Assembly: GCA_011523635.1 (NCBI GenBank)
Contig: WTGI01000026.1
Span: forward strand, 1-55,802
Length of the DNA stretch: 55,802 nt
Reading direction: 5' to 3'
DNA from: Acidimicrobiia bacterium
Lineage (GTDB): Bacteria; Actinomycetota; Acidimicrobiia; Spongiisociales; Spongiisociaceae
The translations under genes were made by a program, and so were the position numbers. The notes under the pieces were generated by a model. That model ran no database searches. It was not told the DNA's origin and saw only the letters and a list, made by a program, of their open reading frames with translations. Below are positions 1-8,135 of this stretch, one piece after another. Each line of letters starts with the position of its first letter. Position 1 is the stretch's first letter.

Positions 1-200
1 CCGTCATAACCCTGACACACAGCAGGCATATCAGCCATAGCCGTCGGAGCAGCCGCGGTGGTCGCCGGAGCAGCAGCCGTGGTGGCCTCGGTAGCGGCAG
101 GGGCGGCAGTGGTCTCCGCCGGTTCGTCATCATCGCCGCCGCACGCGGCGGCTACCAGCGATAGGGCCAATACAACCGCCAACAACTTGAGTTTTCTCAT
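1..200 (-). CDS. ABC-type substrate-binding lipoprotein, N-terminal fragment (runs off the window)
   Basis: Only the first 66 or so codons are present; the gene continues past base 1. The start ATG at 200 has a strong GGGAGG ribosome-binding site. The protein opens with a basic n-region, a hydrophobic stretch and a lipobox (LVAAAC), then an acidic CGGDDD segment and an Ala/Thr-rich linker ending in AMADMP. This is the standard layout of an actinobacterial lipid-anchored solute-binding protein, and it resembles the leader and linker of the binding protein at 19414-21405. The ligand-binding domain lies outside the window, so the substrate is unknown. A different kind of lipoprotein cannot be excluded. 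Confidence 0.75.
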   Translation of the reverse strand, partial: MRKLKLLAVVLALSLVAAACGGDDDEPAETTAAPAATEATTAAAPATTAAAPTAMADMPAVCQGYD

Positions 201-309
201 CAATCCTCCCTCTGATCGCTGAAGAGATCCCCGTCTTCACCGGGAAACCGGCAAGCACAACCGGCATAGCCCCGGACATGAGCACCCGCAGGTTAATCGA
301 AAGAAATCG

Positions 310-474
310 GTGGTCTGTCTGTGGAACGGCGGTGTGGTATGGCGTCGGCAGCGGTGTTCCTCGCAAGGCCCGCTGACGAAGGCGTGCCCGCAGCGGCACG
401 TTGAGGAAGCGGAACGCAGCGACGGGACACCGATGACCGTCAGAGCGCGCCAGGTTGTTTCACAGACAGACCAC
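310..474 (+). mobile_element. 165-bp MITE-like repeat, family 1 copy 1
   Basis: Bases 310-323 (GTGGTCTGTCTGTG) are exactly inverted at 461-474. The pairing extends to about 18 bp with one mismatch. The body is shared, with roughly nine in ten bases identical, with 10199-10362. No transposase and no clear target-site duplication is visible. The element lies in the 360-bp gap between the divergent lipoprotein (starting at 200) and the amidohydrolase (starting at 561), about 86 bp upstream of the latter. Nothing else recognisable is in this gap. It could be a non-autonomous transposon or a structured regulatory repeat. Confidence 0.7.
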
Positions 475-560
475 GCCACGCCGGAACCTCGCGGGTCCCG
501 ATTCCGGGTACCTTGCACGGGCTATTCTTCCGACCCAGACCACTACCGGGGAGGCCCAAG

Positions 561-1445
561 ATGAGTGATGTCAGCTTCGTGGACACGCACGTGCACTTCT
601 GGGAGCGTCCCCATCCCACTCTGGCCTGGGTCTGGCTGGAAGACGACTTCATCCATCCCCAGTTGGGCGACACGCTTCTCCTCAAGTCGATGAAGAAGTA
701 TGTGATCGACGAGTTCGTGGCCGACGTCGAGGGTTCGGGCGTCTCCAAGGCGGTTCACGTGCAGGCGGCCATCGGCAGCGAGGACCCGGTGGAGGAGACC
801 AAGTGGCTCCAGGGGATGATCGACCGCAGCGGCTACCCGCTGGCCATCGTGGGGGACGCCCGCATGCAGAGCCCCGACGTCGAGGGGACCATCGAGCGTC
901 ATGTCGAGTACGCCAACTTCCGCGGCCTCCGCGACTTCGCCCAGGGCGACTACCTGGTCGACCCCGACTTCCACCGGGGATACGCCCTGCTGGAGAAGTA
1001 CAACCTCGTCTACGACCTGGACGTCTTCTGGGAGAGCATGCACAAGGCAGCGGCCATGGCCGCCAAGTTCCCCAACATCATCCTGGTGGTCGACCACGCC
1101 GGTTTCCCGCAGGAGCGGACCGCCGAGTACTTCTACAACTGGCAGAAGGGCATCGCCGAGTTCAGGGGCATGGACAACGTCTACATGAAGATCTCCGGCC
1201 TTGGCATGGGCGATCACATGGCCGGGCGGAAGTGGACGCTCGAGACCATCAAGCCGTGGGTGGAGTGCTGCCTGGAGGTGTTCGGGGTGGAGCAGAGCTT
1301 CTTCGGCACCAACTGGCCGGTCGACAAGGACTACTCAACCTACCCGGTGCTCTTAGACGCCTACCGCGAGCTGATCTCCGGCTACAGCGAATCGGAGCAG
1401 ACGGCACTCTTCTCAGGCAACGCCGAGAGGGTCTACCGCATCTAG
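561..1445 (+). CDS. Amidohydrolase family 2 protein (lactonase-like)
   Basis: A 294-residue TIM-barrel metal-dependent hydrolase of the amidohydrolase_2 family, which includes L-fuconolactonase- and LigI-type lactonases. Visible metal and catalytic motifs are D8-x-H10-x-H12 (DTHVH) near the N-terminus, H179 in DHAGF and D255 in GTNWPVD. The length is normal for the family. I chose ATG 561 over an in-frame ATG at 513 because the family begins with this strand and GGGGAGG precedes it. The SDR gene follows 58 bp downstream on the same strand. A lactonase/dehydrogenase pair suggests oxidative sugar-acid catabolism, but the substrate is inference. Confidence 0.8.
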   Translation: MSDVSFVDTHVHFWERPHPTLAWVWLEDDFIHPQLGDTLLLKSMKKYVIDEFVADVEGSGVSKAVHVQAAIGSEDPVEETKWLQGMIDRSGYPLAIVGDARMQSPDVEGTIERHVEYANFRGLRDFAQGDYLVDPDFHRGYALLEKYNLVYDLDVFWESMHKAAAMAAKFPNIILVVDHAGFPQERTAEYFYNWQKGIAEFRGMDNVYMKISGLGMGDHMAGRKWTLETIKPWVECCLEVFGVEQSFFGTNWPVDKDYSTYPVLLDAYRELISGYSESEQTALFSGNAERVYRI

Positions 1446-1486
1446 TGGTCAGTGGTCAGTGGTCGGTGACAACTACTGATCACTAG
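1442..1486. repeat. AGTGGTC tandem repeat inside an imperfect hairpin
   Basis: Three consecutive AGTGGTC units (1444-1464) begin at the stop codon of the amidohydrolase. The arms 1442-1455 and 1473-1486 pair over 14 bp with two mismatches. Its position between two co-directional genes would allow a partial terminator or an mRNA-stability element. Two further AGTGGTC units lie after the next gene. Confidence 0.5.
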
Positions 1487-1503
1487 GAGGTGGAGCAGAA
1501 GCG

Positions 1504-2199
1504 ATGAGGAGAACGGCCCTGGTCACCGGATCGGCCCGCGGGATGGGCGCGGCGATATGCCGGGTCCTTCGCCAGGACGGCTTGCGCGTGATCGGCGCCG
1601 ACATCATCGGGCACGAACACGATGACTCGGACCGCTACATCGAGATCGACCTTTCCGATCCCGCCCAATGCGAACGCCTCGTAGCCGAGGCCGGCGAAGT
1701 CGACGTGCTGGTCAACAACGCCGCCATCTTCTTCCACAAGCCGATACCCGAGTTCACCGTTGACGACTTCGACTACACGATCGCGGTGAACCTGCGCGCC
1801 AACTTCCTCCTCTGCCGGGGTGTGGTGGAGGGCATGAAGGAGCGCGGCTGGGGGCGGATCATCAACATCTCCAGCGTGGGCGCCCGCACGGGCGGGGTAT
1901 CGGATTCTGCGGTGTACAGCGCCACCAAGGCGGCCATGATCTCGCTCACCAAGAACTTCGCCCGCAACTACGGCCCGTACGGCGTCACGTCCAACGCGGT
2001 GGCGCCCGGGTTCGTGGAGGGCTTCATGACCAGCCATGTCACCGATGCCGACCGCGCCCTGTACCTAAGCCAGATACCCGTGGGTCGATCCTGCCAGCCG
2101 GAGGAGATCGCCGACCTGGTCTCGTTCCTGGCCGGGGACGGCGCCGCGTTCATCACCGGCGCCACCATCGACATCAACGGCGGCTGGGTGATGACCTAG
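1504..2199 (+). CDS. SDR family NAD(P)-dependent oxidoreductase
   Basis: A 231-residue classical short-chain dehydrogenase/reductase. It has the cofactor motif TGSARGMG near residue 8, the structural NNAA motif, the catalytic Ser region (INISS), Y-x-x-x-K (YSATK) and a C-terminal TGATIDINGG typical of FabG-like members. The start ATG 1504 is preceded by AGGAGGTGGAGCAGAAGCG. It follows the amidohydrolase and probably acts with it on a sugar or sugar-acid hydroxyl group. Substrate and cofactor preference cannot be read from the sequence. It ends convergently with the lipoyl protein. Confidence 0.88.
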   Translation: MRRTALVTGSARGMGAAICRVLRQDGLRVIGADIIGHEHDDSDRYIEIDLSDPAQCERLVAEAGEVDVLVNNAAIFFHKPIPEFTVDDFDYTIAVNLRANFLLCRGVVEGMKERGWGRIINISSVGARTGGVSDSAVYSATKAAMISLTKNFARNYGPYGVTSNAVAPGFVEGFMTSHVTDADRALYLSQIPVGRSCQPEEIADLVSFLAGDGAAFITGATIDINGGWVMT

Positions 2200-2221
2200 T
2201 CAGTGGTCAGTGGTCTACTAG
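2198..2221. repeat. AGTGGTC direct repeat in convergent gap
   Basis: Two AGTGGTC units (2202-2215) flanked by inverted CTAGT and ACTAG ends. The repeat fills the gap between the convergent SDR and lipoyl-protein genes. It is the same unit as at 1444-1464 and may serve as a bidirectional transcription stop. That role is inference. Confidence 0.4.
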
Positions 2222-2229
2222 CCGTCGGC

Positions 2230-2454
2230 TCAGGTCTCGATGGTGCAGACAGGGGTACCGACGGTCACCTCGTCGTCGATCTCGACCAGCAACTCCACGA
2301 CCGTGCCGGATACCGGCGATGGAAGCTCGGCCTCTACCTTGTCGGTCTCCACCGTCATCAGGGTGTCGCCCTGGGACACGACGTCCCCCACCGAGACCGT
2401 CCATTCGAGAACCAGTACCTCGTCGACGGTCTCGCCGAGTTTCGGCATCTTCAC
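2230..2454 (-). CDS. Free-standing lipoyl (biotinyl_lipoyl) carrier domain protein
   Basis: A 74-residue protein that is essentially one lipoyl domain. It has the N-terminal MPKLGETV strand, the modification motif ETDKVE (Lys39) and the second-half SPVSGTV hairpin. In 2-oxo acid dehydrogenases this domain normally starts the E2 acyltransferase, but here the frame stops at the end of the domain with no E3-binding or catalytic part. The frame starts at GTG 2454, with a possible ATG two codons later, and no strong ribosome-binding site is seen. It lies 105 bp downstream of the E1 alpha gene on the same strand, so it is very probably the lipoyl acceptor for that E1. Confidence 0.82.
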   Translation of the reverse strand: MKMPKLGETVDEVLVLEWTVSVGDVVSQGDTLMTVETDKVEAELPSPVSGTVVELLVEIDDEVTVGTPVCTIET

Positions 2455-2559
2455 GCTGCTACGGATATCGATCCCCTTGTACAGGTACCGGACAATCTAC
2501 CAGTGGCCGGCTCGACCGATTCGGCGCGCCGGACCCAAACGTCCACGCCTCGGTTTCCG

Positions 2560-3552
2560 TCACGGGGCGTAGATGTGGCGGAACATGTCGTCCACCGTCG
2601 CCGGGTCGCCGGCCGCGGCGGTGGCCTCGGCGTCCACCACGCTTTGGGCGGCTCGAGCCTGGATCTCCTCGGCTTCCTCGGCCGTGATTACCCCTTCTCC
2701 TACGAGGCGGCTGCGGTAGGTGTTGATCGGATCGCGCTCGTACCAACGGTCGAGTTCACCCTCCGGCCGGTAGGGGGCGGTGTCGGCCCTCGAGTGGCCC
2801 GAGTAGCGGTAGGTCTTCATCTCGAGCAGGGTTGGCCCGTGGCCCGCCCTCGCCCTAGCCAGGGCCTCCCCCACGGCCGAGGCCACCACGTCCACGTCCT
2901 GGCCGTCGACCACGTGGCCCGGGATACCGTAGGAGACCGCCCGGTCGGCGATGTTCTCGATCGGGGTCGTCAGGTGGATGGCGGTGTACTCCCCGTACTG
3001 GTTGTTCTCGCACACGAACACCGCCGGCAGCTTCCAGATGGCGGCCAGGTTCAGCCCCTCGTGGAAGGCGCCGATGTTGGCGGCCCCGTCCCCGAAGATC
3101 GCAATCGCCGCGTCGTCCGTACCCTTCACCTGAGCCGTCAGGGCGGCGCCGGCCGCCACCGGGATGCCGGCGCCGACAATGGCGAACGTCGGGAGCAGGC
3201 CGATTGACGTATCGCACAGGTGCATGGATCCACCCACACCGCCGACCGAGCCGGCTCTCCGACCCATGATCTCCCCCAGCACCGTGACCGGGTGCATGCC
3301 CAACGCCAGGGCGTGACCGTGGCCGCGGTAGGTACACGTCACCGTGTCGGTGGGCCGGGCGGCTGCCGCGATCCCCACGGCTACCGCCTCCTGACCCTGG
3401 CACGTATGGGTGGTGCCGTGGACGGAGCCCTCGAAGAACATGGCCTTGACCCGATCCTCGAAGGCTCGTATCTCGCACATGGCCTCGTAGCGTCTGGCCC
3501 GGCCCGATTGGAGCCGGAGCCGCCGATCCAGTGATACGCCGGTGCCGCTCAT
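2560..3552 (-). CDS. 2-oxo acid dehydrogenase E1 component, alpha subunit (pyruvate/acetoin type)
   Basis: A 330-residue thiamine-diphosphate enzyme subunit. The TPP/Mg motif runs from GDG (154-156) to NN (183-184), and the active-site HGTTHT and YRGHGH stretches of the AcoA/PdhA family are present. ATG 3552 overlaps the beta-subunit stop as ATGA, indicating translational coupling; longer in-frame starts reach into the beta gene and were rejected. With the beta subunit it would decarboxylate a 2-oxo acid or acetoin and pass the acyl group to a lipoyl domain. No E2 acyltransferase or E3 gene is in the window. Confidence 0.88.
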   Translation of the reverse strand: MSGTGVSLDRRLRLQSGRARRYEAMCEIRAFEDRVKAMFFEGSVHGTTHTCQGQEAVAVGIAAAARPTDTVTCTYRGHGHALALGMHPVTVLGEIMGRRAGSVGGVGGSMHLCDTSIGLLPTFAIVGAGIPVAAGAALTAQVKGTDDAAIAIFGDGAANIGAFHEGLNLAAIWKLPAVFVCENNQYGEYTAIHLTTPIENIADRAVSYGIPGHVVDGQDVDVVASAVGEALARARAGHGPTLLEMKTYRYSGHSRADTAPYRPEGELDRWYERDPINTYRSRLVGEGVITAEEAEEIQARAAQSVVDAEATAAAGDPATVDDMFRHIYAP

Positions 3553-4565
3553 GCCACCACCTCCCGGTTCTCCCACCAGTGGGCCGGGCGGGCTCCTGTT
3601 TCGAGAAGGGCACCGACCTGCCGGGCTATGTAGTCCGGACCGGGAAGGTAGCGCTGCTCCAGTTCCTTCCCAAACGGTACGTGGATATCCGGGCATGTGA
3701 TGCGGACGGGCGGCGCCTGGAGATCCCCGAACAGTTCGCTCGTGACGAAGGCGGTTATCTCGCCTCCCCACCCGCCGGTAAGCGGGTTCTCCTCCACCGT
3801 CACCAGGCGCCCGGTCTTCGAGACCGACCGAGCCAGTGCCTCCTTGTCGTAGGGGACCAGGGTCTGAAGGTCGATCACCTCCGCCGACCAGGGTGCTCCT
3901 TCGGCGGCCTGCAGAGCAGCAGGGACCATCGCTCCGAGAGCCACCAGGGTGACATCGGACCCTTCCCTGGCGGTGGCCGCCCGACCGAGCGGGATGATGC
4001 CATCCTCGCCGGTCTGTACCGGCTCCCGTTTGGCGTACAGAACCCGGGGCTCCAGGAAGACGACCGGGTTGTCGTCACGGATGGCCGCCCGGAGAAGCCC
4101 GTAGGCGTTGTGGGCGCCCGACGCAACTGCCAGCTTGAGCCCCGGCGTGCCGTACATCCACGACTCCAGCGTCTGCGAGTGCTGGCACCCGAAACCGAGG
4201 CCCGCCCCGATCGAACCCCGCACGGTGAGCGGCACCGAGACCGTCCCCCGCGACAGGTAGTGGAACTTGGCCGCCTCCGTAACCAACTGGTCGAGCGCCA
4301 CCCCGATGAACTCGATGAACATGATCTCCGCCACCGGACGGAGCCCGGTCGAGGCCGCGCCCACGGCGGCCCCCATGAAGCCCATCTCCGAGATCGGCGT
4401 GTCACGCACCCGCGAGGGCCCGAACTCGTTGAGAAGGCCCGCCGACGTCTTGAAGGGCCCTTCGGCCACCGCGACATCCTCGCCGAACACGACCACATCG
4501 GGGTTGCTGCGCATCTCGTCGGCCAGCGCCGTGGCGATCGCTTGGTTCATCCGCATCCTGCGCAT
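3549..4565 (-). CDS. 2-oxo acid dehydrogenase E1 component, beta subunit (transketolase-like)
   Basis: A 338-residue beta subunit with pyrimidine-binding and transketolase C-terminal domains. FGEDVA near the N-terminus, the DTPISE segment and VTVEENPLTGGWG in the C-terminal half are typical of AcoB/PdhB. The ATG is preceded by GGAGGGAGCGGT. It is the first gene of the beta-alpha-lipoyl order on this strand. A 103-bp repeat (4590-4692) lies 24 bp upstream of the start and may affect its expression. Whether the substrate is pyruvate, a branched-chain oxo acid or acetoin cannot be decided here. Confidence 0.88.
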   Translation of the reverse strand: MRRMRMNQAIATALADEMRSNPDVVVFGEDVAVAEGPFKTSAGLLNEFGPSRVRDTPISEMGFMGAAVGAASTGLRPVAEIMFIEFIGVALDQLVTEAAKFHYLSRGTVSVPLTVRGSIGAGLGFGCQHSQTLESWMYGTPGLKLAVASGAHNAYGLLRAAIRDDNPVVFLEPRVLYAKREPVQTGEDGIIPLGRAATAREGSDVTLVALGAMVPAALQAAEGAPWSAEVIDLQTLVPYDKEALARSVSKTGRLVTVEENPLTGGWGGEITAFVTSELFGDLQAPPVRITCPDIHVPFGKELEQRYLPGPDYIARQVGALLETGARPAHWWENREVVA

Positions 4566-4589
4566 ACCGCTCCCTCCAACGTGTTGCGA

Positions 4590-4692
4590 CCAGCAGGGTA
4601 CTCAAAATGTCCAGTTGGCCCGACAGCCGGCATTGATACGCCGAGTCGAGGTAGTGGGCCAACCCATCCCCGTCCTTTCAAGAACCCTCCTG
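4590..4692 (-). repeat. ~105-bp repeat, family 2 copy 1
   Basis: On the minus strand this element begins CAGGAGGGTTCT, contains GACGGGGATGGGTTGG and ends GGACATTTTGAGTACCCTGC. It matches 30870-30974 closely at both ends and more loosely in the middle. The ends are imperfect inverted repeats. It sits immediately upstream of the E1 beta start and has the same orientation relative to that gene as the other copies have to theirs. Confidence 0.65.
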
Positions 4693-4747
4693 TACAGTGA
4701 CCCGCCGCCCTCCCCGACACCGATGGATTCCTGGCAAAGGGGACCGG

Positions 4748-5170
4748 TCAGACCGAGGTGGCGCGCCACAACCGGTGGGCCTCGACTGCGAACATGACGG
4801 GGAGGACGGTGTCTATCACGTGCCAGACGATGGCATCCGAATTCCAACCCCAGGCGTACTCGAACCAGTTGGGGACGAAGGCCAGCGCGACCAGGACCGT
4901 TCCGTAGAACATCACGTTGGATCGGAGCCACGGGCGAAGATCCCCCGAACTGTCGCCTTCGTACCTGCGCTTCTCCCGCCAGGTGGTCACCATCATCAGC
5001 ACCAGACCGGCGGCCATGAACACGTCGAGCACATGCCATACGTTGAGCGCGGAGCCGATGGTCTCTCCATCGGAGTCGTAGGCGTACAGCGGGAACACCA
5101 TGAAGTGCACCGCCACCGCGACGGCAACGAGCAGGAGGTAGGCGCTTATCAACCTGTGTAGGGCCATCAC
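4748..5170 (-). CDS. Conserved hypothetical membrane protein, four transmembrane segments
   Basis: A 140-residue very hydrophobic protein. Four probable membrane helices are visible at about 7-27, 43-62, 85-103 and 113-130, with Trp-rich ends (NWFEYAWGW). I do not recognise a named family and no catalytic motif is evident. It starts MM with no strong ribosome-binding site. It is upstream of, and on the same strand as, the E1 operon, but a 182-bp gap holding a repeat element separates them, so a functional link is not implied. Confidence 0.6.
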   Translation of the reverse strand: MMALHRLISAYLLLVAVAVAVHFMVFPLYAYDSDGETIGSALNVWHVLDVFMAAGLVLMMVTTWREKRRYEGDSSGDLRPWLRSNVMFYGTVLVALAFVPNWFEYAWGWNSDAIVWHVIDTVLPVMFAVEAHRLWRATSV

Positions 5171-5504
5171 TAACTCCGCATCATCCTTCTGTTACTGCAT
5201 CCATGCCGGTGAGGTCGCGATGATCGTACCGACTCTCCCTCGCCCGCCACGCTACTCAGGCCTTGTTCCCGGCCTGCAGGGAATGAACGAAGCCTGAGCC
5301 ATCTCGATCATTCTGGATGGTCCTGTGAGGCCGCGCAACTACCGCCCCGACATCGCGCTCGCTTCCGGATCCGGGCAGACACCAAGGCACCAGCGCATTC
5401 CACCGTATCCGCATAGGGACAGAGTTCTCACTTGTAGGTCTTGCAGGCCTCCTTGACGAACGCCACGCTCGCCACCGCCCGGACCGCACTGAGCGCGGTG
5501 ACCA
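5171..5504. other. Intergenic region between divergent genes, with a possible gene remnant
   Basis: This 334-bp region separates the four-TM protein from the DMT exporter. The minus strand carries a 25-codon open frame, 5505 down to 5428, ending in VKEACKTYK. It reads like the C-terminus of a protein and may be a decayed gene end. There is no ribosome-binding site. No RNA gene or repeat family member was recognised. Confidence 0.3.
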
Positions 5505-6539
5505 TTGCTGAAAGAGGCGATATCCTCCTCGCGCCATGGGACGGCGAACGAGAGCAACTCGGGTTTGCATGCCGGGCAGGTGTTGAATCCCTCGGCTGCG
5601 ATAGGGCGGCTGCGCGCGCTGGGCTCGCGCCGGCCCCTGCTCCTGCTCAGCGTTTCAGCAGTGGCCTTCAGCACCGCACCTGTTTTCATCCAGGCCTCAT
5701 CGACGAGCGGTCCGGTGTTCGCGTTCTGGCGGTCATGGATCGGGATCATGGCGATCGTGGCCGGGGTCACGCTGGCCGGGCGCATCCGCATAGCCTTCCC
5801 GCGGGGCCGCGAGTGGAGGATTCCCTTCTGGACCGGCTTCTTCAATGCCGTTTCCATGACCGCGTTCATGACCGCCGTCAAGTTCACCTCCGTGGTGGAC
5901 ATCGCGTTGCTGACGATGCTCAACCCGGTCCTGATCGCGTTGTGGGCGATCCCGATGTTCGGGGAACGTCCAGGGCTGCGCTTCCGTCTCTGGACGCTGC
6001 TAGCGATCCTCGGGTCCGGGGTGGTCATCCTCGGAGGATCGACGGGTCCGGACGGCGACCCGGTGGGAATCGCCCTGGGCACCGTGTCGGTCCTCTGCTG
6101 GTCTTTCCAGTACGTGAGCATGAAGCGGGCTCGCGCAACCATGGACACCATCCCGTTGATGGTCGGCATGCTGGTGGTCAGCACCCTGTTCGTGTCCCTG
6201 TTCTGCTTCGCCACCGGCGCCGCCGTCTGGACCCTGTCCGGCGCGGACATGCTCCATGTGGTGGGAGTGGTGGTCGTGCCCGGAGCGATGGGCGCCATGC
6301 TGCTCTCCTGGAGCCTGCGCTGGGTGCCGGCGAACGTCCCGCCCCTCATGTACCTGCCGGCACCTTTCCTGGCAGGCGCCATGGCCTGGGTCTTCCTGGG
6401 GGAAGGCGTGACCCTGGTCCATGTGGCGGGCGGCGCGATGACGCTGGCCGGGGTGGTGGCGGCTCTGCTCAGCCGCTCGGGCAAGGCGCTGCTGGCGACC
6501 GAGTACGCTCGCCCCACGGCCTCCCCGCCCCCGGTCTGA
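5505..6539 (+). CDS. EamA/DMT family transporter
   Basis: Up to 344 residues with about ten transmembrane helices arranged as two EamA repeats. It shows the family's FWRSW in the first repeat, MLNPVLIALWAIPMFGERP at the end of it and PLMYLPAPFLAGAMAWVFLGE near the C-terminus. Members export amino acids, nucleosides or other metabolites across the inner membrane; the substrate is unknown. The N-terminus is uncertain: the longest frame uses TTG 5505, but a GTG at 5580 gives a 319-residue protein whose first helix starts sooner, which is nearer the usual length. It ends 6 bp from the convergent shikimate kinase. Confidence 0.82.
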   Translation: MLKEAISSSRHGTANESNSGLHAGQVLNPSAAIGRLRALGSRRPLLLLSVSAVAFSTAPVFIQASSTSGPVFAFWRSWIGIMAIVAGVTLAGRIRIAFPRGREWRIPFWTGFFNAVSMTAFMTAVKFTSVVDIALLTMLNPVLIALWAIPMFGERPGLRFRLWTLLAILGSGVVILGGSTGPDGDPVGIALGTVSVLCWSFQYVSMKRARATMDTIPLMVGMLVVSTLFVSLFCFATGAAVWTLSGADMLHVVGVVVVPGAMGAMLLSWSLRWVPANVPPLMYLPAPFLAGAMAWVFLGEGVTLVHVAGGAMTLAGVVAALLSRSGKALLATEYARPTASPPPV

Positions 6540-6545
6540 AGGCGG

Positions 6546-7064
6546 TCATCGGCGTGCTTCCCAGAGTCTCCAGACTTCCTCGGCGGCCTCTTTTCGGGTC
6601 TTCCCGTCCATGTGGATGCTCATGTGGGCGGCTTCCTCGTACAAGTGCTTGCGGGCTTCCCAGATCTCGGTGTAGCGCGCGGCCAGGTCGTCATGGCCCA
6701 GCAGCAGGGGGCGGTTCTTGGTCTTACCCTTGGCGATCAGGGAAGCGATCGAGGGTTTGAGCCAGACCACCAGTCCGGTATCCCGCATCAAGGAACGGCT
6801 CGCCTTGTCGAGGATGGCCCCGCCGCCGGTGGCCACCACCAGCCGCTCCGAACGCCCGGCGATCCGCGCCACCTCCTCCGACTCCTTGGTCCGGAAGGCG
6901 GGCTCGCCATGCGTGGCGAATATCTCGGGAATGGTCATCCCGGCCCGCTCCACGATCTGATCGTCCGTATCCACCAGGGGGAGCCCGCTACGTGCGGACA
7001 GCCGCCGGCCCACCTTGGTCTTCCCGGAACTCATCATCCCGATCAGCCACAGCTTGGATGCCAT
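6546..7064 (-). CDS. aroK: Shikimate kinase
   Basis: A 172-residue P-loop kinase. Family motifs are all present: Walker A GMMSSGKT (9-16), the DTDD shikimate/Mg site (32-35), R58 in AFRTKE, ATGGG (78-82) and RPLL (118-121) in the lid. It should phosphorylate shikimate at the 3-hydroxyl in aromatic amino acid synthesis. ATG 7064 overlaps the preceding gene's TAA stop by one base (TAATG), so translation is coupled to a PLP lyase rather than to other aro genes. A relaxed-specificity small-molecule kinase working with that lyase is a possible alternative. Confidence 0.82.
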   Translation of the reverse strand: MASKLWLIGMMSSGKTKVGRRLSARSGLPLVDTDDQIVERAGMTIPEIFATHGEPAFRTKESEEVARIAGRSERLVVATGGGAILDKASRSLMRDTGLVVWLKPSIASLIAKGKTKNRPLLLGHDDLAARYTEIWEARKHLYEEAAHMSIHMDGKTRKEAAEEVWRLWEARR

Positions 7065-8050
7065 TACCGGTTCGAGGCGGTGAGTATCTCCGCCAGGCGG
7101 TCGGCGCCGATGCTCCCGCCGCTCACGATGCAGGCCACGGGGCCGTCCCTCCGCTCTCCGAGAGCGGCGGCCAGGGACATGGCGCCGGAACCCTCCGCCA
7201 CCAGCTTGTTCCCCAACGCCAAGCGGGCGATGGCGGAACGAACGTCGTCCTCGGACACCACGACCACCCTGTCCACCACCGAACTCACTAGCGGGTACAT
7301 CTCGTCGACCACCACCGGCACCGAGGTGCCGTCGCAGATCGTCGCCGCTGCCTGTACCCATGTGGGTCCACCGGCTTCCAAGGCCGCTCCCAGCGAGGGA
7401 CAGGCCGAGCTCTGCACCCCTACCACCTCTACGGCCGGCCGTAGCTCCTTGATCACGCTGCCTATCGCCGCCACCAGCCCGCCACCACCCACCGGTACGT
7501 AGACGGCGGTCAGTTCGGGAAGGTCTTCGAGTATCTCGATACCGATCGTTCCGGAGCCCGCCACCATCGATGGGTCACCCCAAGGGTTGAGGTAGCTGTA
7601 CGGCTCCTTTTCCCATCCCCGGTCGAAGATGTAGTCCATGAGAGCCGAGAACGCCACCGGAACCGGCGTGACGCCGTAGGAGCGGACCCCATCGACCTTC
7701 ACACGCGGGGCGCTGTCCGGCAGGAGACTCCTGGCCGGGACACCCAGCAGGCGGGCCGCGTACCCGAGGGCCTGGGCGGTATTGCCGGCGCTCTGGGTGC
7801 TGAGCCCTCTCTCCCTCTCGGCGGGGGACAGCGACCTGGCCCAGTTCAACACCCCCCGCAGCTTGAACGATCCGGCGGGCTGGAGGCATTCCGCCTTGAG
7901 CCAGACGGGCTCTCCTGGCTCCACGGTCCTGTACTCCAGCAGCGGCGTGCGCAACGCCACTCCGCTTATGCGACCCGCCGCCTCCTGCACGTCACGCATG
8001 GACGGTGGAGGAACTGGAGGACCGCCGGATCCGGTTCTTATCTGGTTCAT
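7064..8050 (-). CDS. PLP-dependent threonine dehydratase/serine racemase-like lyase (fold type II)
   Basis: A 328-residue enzyme of the tryptophan-synthase-beta superfamily. The Schiff-base lysine is K63 in GSFKLRG, the substrate loop is QSAGNTAQAL, and the phosphate-binding glycine loop is VGGGGL (187-192). Catabolic threonine/serine dehydratases, threo-3-hydroxyaspartate ammonia-lyases and related enzymes share this pattern and cannot be separated by eye. ATG 8050 has an AGGAGTGAGCGA ribosome-binding site. The gene is translationally coupled to shikimate kinase and lies 85 bp downstream of the sugar isomerase-like gene. Confidence 0.82.
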   Translation of the reverse strand: MNQIRTGSGGPPVPPPSMRDVQEAAGRISGVALRTPLLEYRTVEPGEPVWLKAECLQPAGSFKLRGVLNWARSLSPAERERGLSTQSAGNTAQALGYAARLLGVPARSLLPDSAPRVKVDGVRSYGVTPVPVAFSALMDYIFDRGWEKEPYSYLNPWGDPSMVAGSGTIGIEILEDLPELTAVYVPVGGGGLVAAIGSVIKELRPAVEVVGVQSSACPSLGAALEAGGPTWVQAAATICDGTSVPVVVDEMYPLVSSVVDRVVVVSEDDVRSAIARLALGNKLVAEGSGAMSLAAALGERRDGPVACIVSGGSIGADRLAEILTASNR

Positions 8051-8135
8051 TCGCTCACTCCTGCCATCGTGGCCACACGAGACCGGAAGGGTAGGGTATC
8101 CAGATTGACTGCTCGGGTGGTCCGCCACAAGGTGG

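Noticed and set aside
2207-2746. Alternative open frames over the lipoyl gene and the gap after E1 alpha that could hide an E2 continuation
   Set aside because: Their translations lack E2 catalytic (HxxxD) or subunit-binding motifs and are Arg/Pro-rich out-of-frame readings.
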